64,000 nucleotides of DNA from Ectobius pallidus (taxonomy: Eukaryota; Arthropoda; Insecta; Blattodea; Ectobiidae): assembly GCA_964059195.1 (NCBI GenBank), contig CAXKWD010000004.1:116453938-116517937 (forward strand), in the 5' to 3' direction. The notes under the pieces were generated by a model. It searched no databases. It was given only the letters and a program-made list of their open reading frames with translations, and was not told where the DNA came from. Positions within the stretch are counted from its first letter, which is position 1. Every line of letters begins with the position of its first letter. Both the position numbers and the translations under genes were made by a program. Below are positions 1 to 12,434 of the stretch, piece after piece.

Positions 1-235
1 GAACCCCTAAAACACTATATCACTTGCTTTTTTACTGTCCAGAGTTTGGAAGATTAAGGTATACTCTATCACCTAGACTTCTATAACAACGAGCTGGAAA
101 ATCCTCTGTTTCGTATATTCAAAAAACAATGTTATTACAGTATTCTCATTTGCTATCATTCATCAACAGTATCTTTAATAAGCTTTCATTGTAACGTTCA
201 ATCTATTATAAATCTTATGAAGTTATTATAAACTA
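1..235 (+). mobile_element. 3' end of a non-LTR retrotransposon (LINE), cut by window edge
   Basis: The first 90 bases translate in one frame into a stretch with the motif HLLFYCPEF followed by an arginine. It closely resembles the HLLFHCPLF zinc-knuckle tail that ends the reverse transcriptase/RNase H polyprotein of the LINE at 13603-15071 in this window. The remainder to about 235 is AT-rich and looks like a 3' UTR. Only the C-terminal tip is present, so clade and intactness cannot be judged. The end coordinate is approximate. Confidence 0.5.
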
Positions 236-291
236 TAACTCTAGTATGCTATGGAAATTCAATTTCTATGATGATGATAATAATATATACC

Positions 292-292
<1 letters not shown>

Positions 293-351
<59 letters not shown>

Positions 352-352
352 T
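293..352. repeat. (AAT)n microsatellite
   Basis: About twenty uninterrupted AAT units. It may mark the 3' tail of the LINE just upstream or be an independent simple repeat. Confidence 0.95.
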
Positions 353-1084
353 ATTTGGGGATGTTATGTGAAAATAATATAAGAAATTTTGAATTGCCTT
401 GTACTGCAACTTGGTGATCTACTTAAGATACGCCACATATGTCACCACCCTCGCAATGAGTATATTTTAAGAATTCGTGTGAATCCAAAAAAAATTAGAG
501 GATTAAAAAAGTAAAATATCAAGAAATGCCACATGGATGTGAGTATGAGTTATGATTGAGAGACGCGTGCCAGGATATTAGAGTTCAGTCCTAGATTTTT
601 CCACGATTCGCAAGAGAAATAAGAGTTTGCAGCAGCTGTCGCTGTTTCGAAATGCAGCACCGGAAGATGCTGAATGATGCCCCGGCCTTGCTATACAACG
701 AGGAAGCGAAAGCTGCAGAAGTGTTGAAATAGCTCCTACACTTGTCTGCTAACCAGAGCTATTTCCTTAATGGAGCATTGCATGCCGCAACATCGCTCAT
801 TCGCAAATACATTCCGCGCAAAAAGATATGAAAACTTTTGTAAGAAGTCAGTTTAAAAGTAACTTAAGGCATTGGCATCCAAAAGCATCAGTTTGTAAGA
901 TCGGAATTTGAAGGTAGTAAGCAATTATATAATCCACTCAAGAGTTGTACGATGATGAATTTAAACATGGGTGCCCACAGGGGGGTTAAGACGCAGACTG
1001 CGTCATAAAATTTCTGGGGGGGGGCAAAATATTATCGTTTTATGAATTTTCTGGAGGGGGTTGAAAATTGTTGCAAAATTAGCG
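353..1084. other. AT-rich stretch, nothing recognised
   Basis: No ORF, RNA or repeat boundary can be supported. A G-rich patch near 980-1060 leads into the tandem array that follows. Confidence 0.5.
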
Positions 1085-1620
1085 TTAAATGTGATTTTCA
1101 TTAGTTCAATATTTAAAAATTTCCCGGGGGTGGACACCCAACTTAGGTAAAATTTTCTTGTTTACATTGACATGTCTTAGAGTATGGTAAACAAATTTCC
1201 TGACTAGTTTTTTAGTCTAAAATAGCGTAAAATGTGATTTTCATTAGTTCAATATTTAAAAATTTTCCCACATAGGTAATGATTTCTTATTTACATTGGC
1301 ATGTCTTAGAGCATGGTAAACAAATTTCCTAACTAGTTTTTCAGTGCTAAAATAGAGTAAAATGTGATTTTCATTAGTTCAATATTTAAACATTTTCCAG
1401 GGGTGAACCCCCACTTAGGTAATGATTTCTTATTTACATTGGCATGTCTTAGAGGCTGGTAAACAAATTTCCTAACTTGTTTTTCTGTGCTAAAATAGCG
1501 TAAAATATGATTTTTCATTAGTTCAATATTTAAAACATTTTCTGGGGATGGACCCCCGACCCACTTTTTAGGGGGGTATTCCAAACCCCCCGGCACTTTC
1601 GACACTCCCCGCAATTATTT
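1085..1620. repeat. Tandem repeat, ~130-144 bp unit, four copies
   Basis: The core GTGATTTTCATTAGTTCAAT recurs near 1091, 1234, 1364 and 1507 (spacings of about 143, 130 and 144). Each is followed by an A/T tract, a short G-rich patch and a related TTTACATTGRCATGTCTTAGAG block. Copies differ by substitutions and small indels. The 93-aa ORF across it is a by-product of the repeat. Confidence 0.85.
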
Positions 1621-1769
1621 TCTGGCTACGACATTGTTGCACTTATTATATTATTAATATAATGTTACAAAGTGGCCCAAGAAGTAAAGGTGCAAAAAAT
1701 ACATTGATTTTAAAAATTGCCCCACCTAGAAAATATCATATGGGCGCCCTTGTCGACAGTCAATCAGGT

Positions 1770-1838
1770 TGGGGGTGAGCAATGAAGTTTGGGGGGTGAG
1801 CAATGAAGTTTGGGGGGTGAGTCATGAAGTTTGGGGGG
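1770..1838. repeat. Short tandem repeat, 21-22 bp unit, ~3 copies
   Basis: The unit GGGGGGTGAGCAATGAAGTTT is repeated about three times with one or two substitutions. It is G-rich against AT-rich surroundings. Confidence 0.9.
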
Positions 1839-2106
1839 CACCTCTGATTTAAATAAAGTATAATTGGGACGCTAGGACCTGAACCCAACACGCGCAGATA
1901 GCTTATCGTCCGCCGGTAGCAATGGAGTAGGGAGCAGAAGAGAATGCATATACTGTAGCCTACTATTCATTCCAAACTTTGCGGTTCATAATAGCCCGTA
2001 ACTATTGAAAACAAAAATAAAGTTAATAAAGTAGGCCTATTTATTTCTTTAGTTATGAAATATTTTTAAGTAATGGTATGTAACTCACAGAATATCGTTG
2101 TTGGGT

Positions 2107-3732
2107 CTACAAAGCTTCAACGCCAGACATAGTACCGGCGTCGTCGTCATCATCATCATCATCAACATAATCACCATCGTCGTCATCTGCGTCACTGTCA
2201 TCTCCCACTTGAATTGCCAGCTGTTCTGTTACTGCATCAGTGGACGGTTCTTGGGCAATGTACGTTTCTTCAATGTCTCGAACATGTCGGCATCTTGAAA
2301 TCCAGTCTTCGGATGTGTTGGACTGACATTTCTCTTGCATTGCATTGCAGAGCCCAAAGTAAAATGTACATTTTTCTTTTCCACGTGGTCTTTGAGTGAC
2401 TTCCAAATTCTATGGGGTTTAGGTCGGGGTTGGGGTACGCCGTAGCGTAGTGGTTGAGGCGCTTCGCTACAAACCGGAAGGTCGCGGGTTCGATTCCCGA
2501 TGAGGTCGTTGGAGTTTTTCAATTGGCCTAATCCTTCTGGTGGCACTATGACCCTGGGGTCGACTCAGCCTCCAACAGAAATGAGTACCAGGAGCAATCC
2601 TAGGGGTAAAGGCGGCCGGTGCGTAAGGCTTACAACCATACCACCTTCACGTGCCGAATGTCCAAAATCTGGGAGCCTCAACCTCCTGGAATCCTCTGGG
2701 CCTCCATGGCCTGTATATGGATCTTTTTTTTTTTAGGTCGGGGTGGTAAGGTGGAAGTCGTAGAACGGAATGTCCATGTTGAGAAAGAAGGGTGTCAATT
2801 TTGAATGTTTTGAAAGCGGGCTTTCTGAGTTTAATCAGTGAATATAATTCTGATTTCAGCACTTTCGAGTGAAATGTAGTGTAAGCCAATCCATCATGAC
2901 TGCTTTCCTGCATGAGGAATTTGGAGCGGGGTTAAGTTCTACGTTGTGGTATGGTGCAATATCGATTACCAGAACAGAGTTTTGGGGAAGGCTGGGCATT
3001 AATTTAGTCGTAAGCCATTTTTGGTAATTGACAAAATTCATGTCATCGTGGTAATCTCCTGATTTTGTACCCGATTTAAACATTAGAAGTGCATTGGGCA
3101 CAAAACCGTCTTCACCACCTGTATGCACAATTATAGCCCGTTTGTCCCTTCGAAACCGGAGCTAGCAGTCCCGTGTTACTGTTGTAACTCCATGCGTGTT
3201 TTTTGGTGTGCAATGAATGAACGTAGGTCTCGTCCATGTAGATTGTAGATGATTGGTCGCCCTTCTTCCTGTAGGTTGTAAGATATCGTAAATACTTTAG
3301 ACGTAAATTACGGATGTCCATTTTCTCAATTAATATCTTTCGGTTATTCACTGTTTTCCTCCACCTGAAATGTAAATCTTTCAACACTTGCCTTAAAGTC
3401 CATTTACCTCCAAAAAAATTATTTTTTTTTCTTTAGGACAGGTAATGGTGTTTTTAATGTTGGCCTTTCCTCATTTGTTTTGTGAAATTCATTCACCGTC
3501 CTTCTAATTACACACTTTTCAAAACCATCTGAGTCTGTTTTCACTTTTTTCTTGGACGTTTTTTGTGTGGAGTACTAAATCTCGTTCCATCTTGTACACG
3601 TTTCTCACCTTCTTTTACAATTCTCTTAATGCAGGTAAATGAAATTCCTGTAGCATCCGAAACACGCTGCTGAGTTGCATATTTATTGTCATCTTGGTGC
3701 ACCTGTTTAAATGGTTGTGTGCACATCGGCAC
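2107..3732 (-). pseudogene. IS630/Tc1-mariner-like transposase, broken by frameshifts and a SINE
   Basis: Reading the minus strand from 3732 downward, pieces of one transposase appear in order. First comes an N-terminal helix-turn-helix-like region (3541-3732), then a piece with IYMDETYVHS holding the first catalytic Asp (3112-3387). Next is a piece with the YHDDMNF motif and VIDIAPYHN holding the second Asp (2856-3128), then GHSVLRLPPYHPDL (about 2745-2850). After the SINE the frame resumes with NPIE, holding the catalytic Glu, then an IW..K stretch and a strongly acidic Asp-rich C-terminus (2107-2406). The second Asp and the Glu are about 75 residues apart, longer than in mariner, as in an IS630-related group common in insects. 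Frameshifts between pieces plus the SINE make it non-functional. It is the remnant gene of the element at 1857-4281. Confidence 0.8.
2431..2731 (+). mobile_element. tRNA-derived SINE with 13-bp target duplication
   Basis: The head carries pol III box A-like (TAGCGTAGTGGTTGAGGCG) and box B-like (GGTTCGATTCCCG) sequences, followed by a body with TCTGGTGGCACTATGACCC and a T-rich 3' end. Flanking copies of TTTAGGTCGGGGT lie at 2418-2430 and 2732-2744. The insertion interrupts the PYHPDL-NPIE motif of the host transposase, which proves the element moved in. A second, truncated family member lies at 41268-41370. Confidence 0.9.
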
Positions 3733-4555
3733 ACATGCACATCGGCACAGTATTTTTATCTTGCAATATCATCGTGCTCATCGCCACACCCCCTTCGTAG
3801 GGGTGGACATAGAGACAAAGTTGGAATTACCTTATCGTATTGAATGCAACGGAGTTCACAGTAACTGCTAGATAGACAGAATGGCAGACACTTCCTTTTA
3901 TAATTATAGATACATACTATGTACATTAATATTATAATTGTATTGTTTAGAAATCATTCATAAAGTAGTACCTGCCTGCGATTGAATGAGACTTTGAATT
4001 ACCTATATACATTCCACACTATTTCCCTACTGACTGTGAATCACTTTACTACCACCAGCCTCTTTGCTAGAATAACTACATTCGCCTTTCATTGCTCTTA
4101 TTAAAGTATCACACTTCACTACTGAATTCTGTGAGGCTAACTAAGATGTTTTTACACGGTCCGTACAGTATGAACTGGCAGGGAACATCACGTGCTATGA
4201 AGGTCAAGCAGGTGTAGATTGCGTCATCGTAACCTACTGCGCATCCTTTTGTTTGGCCCAGGTCTTACCGATCGAGTTATACGTACAACATTAGCCTCAA
4301 CGGGAAAACTAATTTTTTATTATTTCATCTGCTGTTTGTGAAAGAAAATTATAAGAATACGGATAATATTTTAATAAATTATGGTGCAAGTTTAGGGATT
4401 TTCCCCTGAGAATACTGCTCACTCGAGACAAACATCGTATTTGATTTTTTGTTTGTTTTTATCGAGGAATAAGCTGTTAAATATAAATAGTTATATTATT
4501 TCTATTCTGTTTACAAACGATAGGTGGAACCTTTCTATGCAAACACCTACTATTA

Positions 4556-4917
4556 CAGTAGAGTTCCACTAATCCGGACTAGATGGAACCGGACCCTATT
4601 CGGATCACCGGAAGTTCGGATCAAACGGATTGCCTTAAAATGCAAGTACTGAACTGTAGACCTAACACAAGTTTTAGATTGGTAAAATCGTAAAACTCAA
4701 TTTTTCATCAATTTTACTTTTCGTACAACTTAATTTTAGTTTTAATACTACCGTATACGTAGACCAAAATTTTTATCTTACGAGCTGATGTAGGATTAAC
4801 AAAATAAAAGCTCTTTGTGATTAAAATTCAAAATGTATTCATTGTTCAATACAAAAAAATCCATCCGGATTGACCGGATGTCTGGATGAGCGGGGTCCGG
4901 ATTAGCGGGAATTACTG
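4556..4917. mobile_element. Short pogo/Tigger-type MITE
   Basis: Ends are inverted repeats of about 24 bp: the left begins CAGTAGAGTTCCACTAATCC and the right, read on the other strand, begins CAGTAATTCCCGCTAATCC. Both continue into GGAC. The left end abuts a TA dinucleotide as expected for this superfamily; the right TA appears mutated to TG. The 362-bp interior has no ORF. Confidence 0.75.
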
Positions 4918-6148
4918 TGCCTTCATTGGATTTCAAACTAAAATTGATAAGTGCAATAATTTTCTTATAAAAATTGTTGTAATTCTATCTATTTTGATAT
5001 ACCTGTGAATTTACTAACTTGAAGGTAATAACTTTAAGGGTATGGTTTAATTGCCATAGAATATGAAATCCCCATAGAACTTTAACTAAAAATTCATCTT
5101 ATTAGTTGAAATGTTTTCATTTAGTGAACTTACTACTTTTTTTTACAGAACTTCGGAAAACATTTTTAAACCTCTCCATGTGCCGTTTCCAGGTAGGCAT
5201 CATTGGTATTTCTATCTTTCCGCTGATTTGTCGTCCGATCCGCCTTCTTTTTATTAGGACACTTCCCTATCTGCCTGTAACTACGTTTATTTATCTTCTA
5301 GACAGGCACGTGCTGTAAGACGAAACTGCAAGCTCTTTTTTTTCTGAACTCAGTAGCTCTTGTCTTAGCAGGCTTTTTCTTGCTACTTGCTTCCATATGG
5401 GCACAATGAAGATTTTTGCTTTTGAGAGCTAGATTTCATAAGTCTGTTTTACAATATTGACACAGTTGCCACATGACTTAATTGGAAAAAGTAATATTAC
5501 ACTTAAATTATTCCATAAAGAAGTAGGCCTAGAGTAAAAAAACTCTCTACCATAAAGGCCGTACAGCAGGAATCAATTTAGCCAATTCTCCTAGGTACGC
5601 ATTACCGTCGCTTTTCTATTTTTCCACTTCAGTACCAGAACTTTTAAATGTAGAAGGAGTTTTTTTTATATACTCACCAGTATCGGCGGGCACTGCAACA
5701 TTATTTATTGAGATTAGGCCTATTGCAATAGAAAATTAGGTTTTATACCAATTTTTTTTATCATTACTTTGAAACGTGGACTGTTAGGTAGAATTTGTTA
5801 TAGGAAGTAGTAGTGTTGTTATGGTAAATATTAAACACAGCAGAAGAATTGGGATAATGTCTGCTTCATTATATTTGCACTCCAAATTGCTAACTACTCA
5901 CCAAGGACTGGTGGTGTCAGCACCATACAAACACAGATACAGATTGAGAAACATACAAACGATATCAGATGTTCATTTGTTGGTTTACACAACTCAAGCA
6001 TGGGTACCAACAAGTAGGAGTGCATGTACGTTAGAAAATAATTTGTCTTATCGAACGGGGATCCCCCTGTAGAGTTTGTTGACTTGCGTAATATAATAAT
6101 TGTTAGTGCGATGCAGTGGATGAAAAATGTGTCTTTTTATTATTAGAG
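4918..6148. other. No gene recognised
   Basis: AT-rich sequence. ORFs at 5106-5318 (70 aa) and 5821-6072 (83 aa) show no motif I recognise and are likely chance frames. Confidence 0.4.
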
Positions 6149-6384
6149 TGAAACGCAGCTCGGATGGCGGATAGTCTGCTACTACTGCGCAGAACGAGAC
6201 AGAGCTAGAATACTTCTTGGTTCACGCGCATCCAATCCCAAGACGCTATCCCAGCTGGTTTCTACTCCTAGGATGCTGCTATTGGTTAAGAATGGAAGGG
6301 AAGGGAAGGGAAGGACCCCCACCCTTACTGCGATTATTGGTTCTCGCGCATCCAACTCCAACTACCATCCAAGCTGCGTTTTAC
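6149..6384. mobile_element. Foldback MITE, 236 bp
   Basis: The left end GTGAAACGCAGCTCGGATGG is mirrored at the right by the complement of GTAAAACGCAGCTTGGATGG (6364-6384). Inside, a motif TTGGTTCWCGCGCATCCAA occurs twice in direct orientation (near 6220 and 6340). There is no coding capacity. Confidence 0.75.
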
Positions 6385-8847
6385 TGTATCTTCTGTGTCT
6401 AATTGAAATTATTTATATTTTTAAAAATTAACTTATTATAAAAGTAGCCAGATAAATGTTATTGTAAAGTGTTAACTGATGACATATTTCATTTAGTTCT
6501 GTGAATTACGTTTATTATTTTTATTCGTGCTTATTCATCAAAATATCAATCCTAACCCACCTCAAGAAATCAAGATTTTATCTTAAAAAGACATCTTCAA
6601 AGTTCTTCTTCTTAAACTTACTATTCATCTAGGAAGTTCCATCACCTTCAAGTAGTCCCGGCCTTTTACCAGGGTGCCAGGGAACTAAATTCGAATCTCA
6701 GCGAAGCTGAAGCTATATTATGAAAGGATGAAATCTGGGTTTTTTCGGGACTCTCCCTTTTGTGTTCTCCAGTATTTCGAATTCCTTCCCATCCTAATTT
6801 CCCCGTGCCTCTCTTCGTCTTGTTCGTCAAATCTAGGTCTCGGAAATAAAATTGTCTAGCCTCAAAAGAACAATAGCGTACTTTTCTTTTGCATTTGTTG
6901 CATTTCTCGGCATTTGAATCTCTACTGGTAATTTTTTAGGAAATTTTCATTCTATCGTTGCAACACTGGGGAAATCCACGCGACTACAAGAGCACCTGTT
7001 CTTTGTCGGTATCAGTGTTAGTGAAGATTTTCAGATTAGGAAACAATGCTATTATATTCTTTTGTAGATAGACGACGGTTTGGGAGGAGGTCTTCTTAAA
7101 ATGTTACGAACAATGCTGCAGCCTTCACAGCTTCGTTCCGCGCAGATGCCTTGCCGATGTTCAACTTTATGGCCGAACAGTTGTTCAAAATTGTAAACCA
7201 CCTACCGTAGCCTATTTTAATTTAAAGTCAGCGTTCTTCTCAGACTTCGAAAGAACGTAAAGCGCACTGAGTAACACACTGTAGTGTTTTTCGGGTAATG
7301 ATAAAATAAAACATCCAAAATACTTTTTTACCCTTTGTATGACGGGTTACCAGATAGTTTTATGCAGTAACCAGTGATAATGAATACTAACATTTTTTTT
7401 TTCAAATTAACAGTAGTACTGTATATTTACTACATAGACCTATCTGGCTTTCTCGTTCTATTTCTATACTGCCCCAAATGATCCTTTTTATTTTTTTTAT
7501 TCCCTTCGCTTCTTTATTAAAAGACAAGCTTAGCCTAATTATTTTCACTCACCACCCAAAGCGCGTTGTAACCGCATTGGTCAGTCATTCAGTACTCATA
7601 ACCGATGTATGTTTACACGTTTACCGACAATACAAAAACAAATAACAGCTCATTTCAAACAGGCGTTTTATGTACCGAACTCTGTAAAGGGCACAAAATA
7701 TAATATAACGCATTTTAAATCGATTTGAACTCTTTTACTACATCAAAGAAAATAGCTCTCCCGAGTGAGATAACAAGGACAGTGAATGTATTGTCTATTG
7801 ATTCCGCTATACAGGGCTAGTGTGGAATATAAAAGCAGGCAATAATATAATTCTGTTTATACACGCAGTTCTGAGCATGTAATCATGTACCACCAACTGA
7901 AAACGGCAACGCAACACCTAAACAAACTATTCTGCTCACCAGAACAAATTCCCTAAACCGCAGTGTTTGTATTTGCTACAATTCAATTTTTACTTTTGCT
8001 GACTGTGTGGAACTGTGACTTGCAGACTGCAGTTTTACAAAAGCAAACTGAACTGCTAATATTATGAATACAAATAGACTTAATAGCGTAAATAAACTAC
8101 ATTAAACATAAATTTAAAAGTTGCCTGTGCCGGTATATGATCAACTATTGATGATCAATTATTACTCTATATAGGTTCCCTAAAAACCGCTCAATGGTAA
8201 TTTTTATTCTCACAGTACGCAGCTACCAGTAATGCTAGTAGCATTATAAAAACAGTATCAAAGTTAAAGTACTCCAAACTAAAGCAGACTTTCCCCAGAC
8301 CTGGTGTTTACGAACTCTACTTTATAATAAAAATAATCCCTTTAGGCAGGCCGACAGGCTGAGGTAGATATCAAAGTGCTTTTGGTTTAATTTATTGTCG
8401 CTGCGCAGCATCTTCTTCATTAGCCTTGGCATGACAAACCCCCAATAATAACTGAAAAAAGAGCACTTTTTCAAACATTCAAATATCGCCTTATATGGGA
8501 GCTTATTGATTTGTGGAGTACTCATCAGGAGCTTTTCAGCGATACCCTCAAGACGTGGTTTCAAACATTTCGAATTTCCATCCCCCCACCCCCACCCCCA
8601 CTCGTACCCCTAAAACCCCGAATAGTTGGTGTCACTGTGAACTCCATAGGGAGTACTCTAATTTATTCAAACAAAGTTTCACTCTATACTTCATAGGGGC
8701 CTAGATATAAAGTTTTCAAAATTTCAACCCCCCTCCCCTCCCCTTTGGCCAATTTTTCTCATTAACGAACTTGTCCGAACTATTGGGCCTAGAAATAACA
8801 TAATAAAATGTGGTTTAAATATCTTCAAAATTACGGCCGCTAGCGTG

Positions 8848-8848
<1 letters not shown>
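6385..8848. other. No gene recognised; possible SINE tail near 6655-6860
   Basis: A stretch around 6655-6860 (CTGGGTTTTTTCGGGACTCT and following) resembles SINE 3' bodies elsewhere in the window but shows no A/B boxes. The rest is AT-rich with a C-rich patch at 8575-8605. Nothing else is supported. Confidence 0.35.

Positions 8849-8889
<41 letters not shown>
8849..8889. repeat. (TA)n microsatellite
   Basis: About twenty uninterrupted TA units. Confidence 0.97.
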
Positions 8890-8891
<2 letters not shown>

Positions 8892-9602
8892 TAATTTTTA
8901 TTTTTTATTTTTTGTACGGGCGGTGGTTTCGTACTTAGGGAGGCATGAAACGTAAAATATGAAAGGATTTTTCAAAAATCATGACATGGTATCGATTGCA
9001 ATAGGTAGATTTTCTTCGAAATCTACCTAATAATAAACAGTTACGACGTTATTGTATTCCTATGAATATACACTGAATGTACTACTAAATGGTAGGCATA
9101 TAATTATATAGGATAGACGACACACAGGAATAAGTTTCAATAACTTAGTCATATTATGATTGCATAATGTCACATACTGGACATCTTAAGTAATCTCTTT
9201 CTTCGTAAGGAATGTAAAATATTGAAGTCATCCAAATGTCAGTTATATTTATTTATATCCATTTATATTTAATAATAATAGAATATATTAATCCTATAAC
9301 CTCTCCAACTAAGGGTACCTAATACAACTAACTGAAAAATGTAAATCGTCCATTATAACGTAATGAACAGTATTTGAACGGTCTAACACATCAAACTTTT
9401 AACATGAACTTGAGCAAACGTGTAAATACATACTCGTGCATTTAAACTTGTTTTCCGCTTATTAACGACATCCAAATAAGACACAATGTATTACAGTTTT
9501 ACCATTACTACGTAAATAGCCTATACAGCTGTGGTAAAAATACAAGCATGTGTTCCATAATTTTAAAAAAAACTGAACATATCCGTGTTCTAAACAATTA
9601 TT

Positions 9603-10832
9603 AACAATACGGTTGCACCCTTCCTTCTTGGCTGCAGTCGAGTTCAGTAAGTTTGCTCAACTGCATTTCCAGAGCCTGCGAACGTGGACGCGAAGGATAG
9701 GATTTTCTGTTATTCCTTTTTTAAACTTTAATGTAGTATCCGGTGTTGTATAATTTCCATAAATTTCCGTGAATATCAGGCCGATATGGAATAACAGACA
9801 TTAGGCTCCGTTATCGCTGTTGTGTATTAAACAAAGCAGCGATTCACCCAAGACCAGTTCTCACCTTTCTAATTAAATTTTATCACATGACCAAACCACG
9901 ATATGTACCTCGAATGAGCAAAGCTCGCACTCGGGACAGTTAAGTAAGAATGTAACAACGAATTATATATCATTTTTATGAATTTAGTTTGAGATCTGGT
10001 CTTAGGTCCTATAGAAGTTTTAATTACTTTTTACTTAACAATCTACATTAACGATTTTCATATCATAACACACATTAACGTAGTCAGCATTTCCCTTCTT
10101 CTGCAGTCTTCTGGAGAAAACCTACGCCTGCCTCCTTCAATTTAAATGTGATTTTTAGACCTAACATTATCTTGAATTACGTTATACTTTTGACACTAAA
10201 ATCAACATTATAATCATGATTAGTTCACGCTTACGTAGGAAACACTTTCCTTCATACGTCCGGCATAATGTTCGCATTCTTCCGTCCTATTGTAGATCCC
10301 ACGGCATCTGATGGTCGTCATTCCCATTATTCGTTGTGAATAAGGTCCAGGTAATTTTTTCAGTTTCCTGCGGAAATAAGTCGACCTAAATATTGCTTAC
10401 ACTCTAATGTTAAAGAGGAGCTATTAATTCCCTGGTAAGTTACACAAAATGATATACTTTTCAGATTGTGATATTAATTCAATTCCTAAAAGTAAATAGA
10501 CTGCACTTAAAACCTTTGCTTATGTTAGATCTATGTTGCATATTCACGTACAATATCTTTATGCAGTACCTTTCTCTGAAGTTGTTGAAATCTGTGATCA
10601 CTCCTGAAGATTCCTTTCTCCCTTTGCTGTAAATATCTCAATCCATATTTAGATTTGATCGATAACATACTTAATCCATATTTAGATTTTTTACCTATAA
10701 TTAATTCAAGTATTGAAGTATAATTTCCTTTAATTTTATTCGCAAAGTCGCATTCTGTTTCCCTGGAAACTGTTGTGAAAATATTACGGATTGTTTAGCC
10801 TCGAAAACAATAGGTTTCGCAGAACTAGTCTC
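9603..10832 (+). repeat. Unidentified dispersed repeat, copy 1 (~1.25 kb)
   Basis: It matches 38468-39742 in the same orientation from GCACCCTTCCTTCTTGGCT through TTTCCCTGGAAACTGTTGTG with only small indels and scattered substitutions. Neither copy holds a sizeable ORF, TIR or pol III box that I can see, so the class is unknown. Ends are approximate. Confidence 0.8.
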
Positions 10833-11517
10833 TATATCATCTGTCACTCTGCCCTGTCTCGGAAAATAAGTGAAACAACCTTCACCTAAGCAACAGAAAC
10901 CTCCGGTTTTGTCCGGTCTAGTAAGCAAGTATCTCTGTCTCACTCTTAAGTAAATACGAGTATTACGCTAGTGTGGGACAGACGTATTTTATCGAGCTAC
11001 TGGAATGGTTAACATGCGGAATGCCTTTGATATTTAATACAGGAGATAGCAATGTTCTTTATTTCCTGCCGCGCTAATCAGATTGTTACCTCAGGAATTT
11101 CAACCAATCAGAATCTAAGAATGCATTTTGACAGCTACATGTCAACTCCGCGTGAGTACTTGAGTACACGTGACAACAGCGCATTCTTATCGAGTGACAA
11201 GGCGGCGAAGAACAATAATGAGTCGCATGCCTTTGATGTACCGCATGTTAACGTTCTGAGTGGTTCGATTATACTTGTTTACTTCAGAGCAATCTAAGTG
11301 CAGACAATATCTACCCATTCCACTCTCTAAAACATTAGCGCGCCGACTATAGAGAACGTGTTATGCATTCTATAGCATCATCGGAAGAGTAGGCCTACGC
11401 TGTATGCAGACCTTACCTTGACTGTACAGGTCGAACATAAAACACAACAAATAACTTTAACCAAAATAAACAATAATATTTCGAACGTACTTAATACTCT
11501 ATTAGGGTTAAATTTGA
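10833..11517. other. AT-rich; holds a diverged relative of the 16.1-kb MITE interior
   Basis: Sequence around 11060-11180 (CCAATCAGAATCTAAGAATG, TGACAGCTAC, GTCAACTCC) resembles the interior of the MITE at 16063-16476. The block is flanked by GTTAACATGCGG at 11007 and its complement CCGCATGTTAAC near 11241-11252, possibly diverged TIRs. There is no gene. Confidence 0.45.
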
Positions 11518-11985
11518 GAATGGCATTCCCCAGGTCATGGGGAACGTATGATGATGACAATTACAGGTCTCTAGGTCAAAGGGTTTCAGAGGAAAATGCC
11601 AGCATACACAGATCTCAGGGCGCATTTAGAATAGTATAGATAGATAACAATATAGGCCTAGTCAAAGATTTAGTTTGTCTCCATAAGAAGGGTTAAGAAT
11701 GGCTGTTTATTCCGAACATCCGACGTAACTTTGTGGCTTCTGATTGGTTGAATCACTGGTGAGCTCCGTCAAACATGGCCTGGATGACGTTGCGGGTGAC
11801 AGGAACTGTGTAAAGACTACCACATACACATAAATAAATAGACTATATAACAAATAATAACAATCCCCAGATCATGGAGAACGTATGGTGAAAATTTCAG
11901 ATCTCTAGGTCAAAGGATCTCGGGGGAATAAGCGTACATACACACATTTTAAGGCGCATTTACTATAGCAATAGATTGATATCAA
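11518..11985 (+). repeat. Direct repeat pair of ~125 bp
   Basis: 11518-11650 and 11865-11985 share CATGG.GAACGTATG, TCTCTAGGTCAAAGG and GGCGCATTTA blocks in the same order. Copies are clearly diverged. The intervening 215 bp is unrelated and the source is unknown. Confidence 0.7.
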
Positions 11986-12434
11986 TTTAACTACTCTCTT
12001 TTTTATGACATCTAGGTGGAACGGATTATATTTTACGGAAACTTATTGTAACGGCAGTTGAATAATTGCAGATTCTGACTGGTGATAGATCGGTCTCAGG
12101 GGAAAGTTTGCTTAGCAAGCCAAGGGAACGGCACTGTCTGGCCTAATAGCACATCAATTACACAAGCGTGCCCGATACAGAAATTCCAGCCTTCCAGGGA
12201 GCAATTACCAATTCCAGACAAAGGTCAGCTTCTAACTTGCGAAAACATTGTTTAAGTGAGTCGTGATCAAAACGATCCAATAGGCCTATATCGTTTCCAG
12301 AGAAATTCACGAATGACGCTCACTCGCTATCGCTCGTTTTGTTAATTTCGTGCTTGACTGATAAGTACTATTAAAACGATCATACATCGTAAATAATTAA
12401 CTTGAATTAATTTAAATTACACTGAATAAAAATA

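Larger units (their letters stand above)
1857..4281 (-). mobile_element. Decayed IS630/Tc1-mariner-like DNA transposon
   Basis: The outer regions (about 1880-2100 and 4118-4281) match, in order, the two halves of the short element at 16482-16843, which lacks the middle. The middle here carries a broken transposase on the minus strand. The right terminus reads GTTTGGCCCAGGTCTTACCG then ATCGAGTTA. The left terminus is degenerate, so the left boundary is approximate. A SINE is inserted inside. This looks like the larger, once autonomous relative of the 16.5-kb MITE. Confidence 0.7.
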
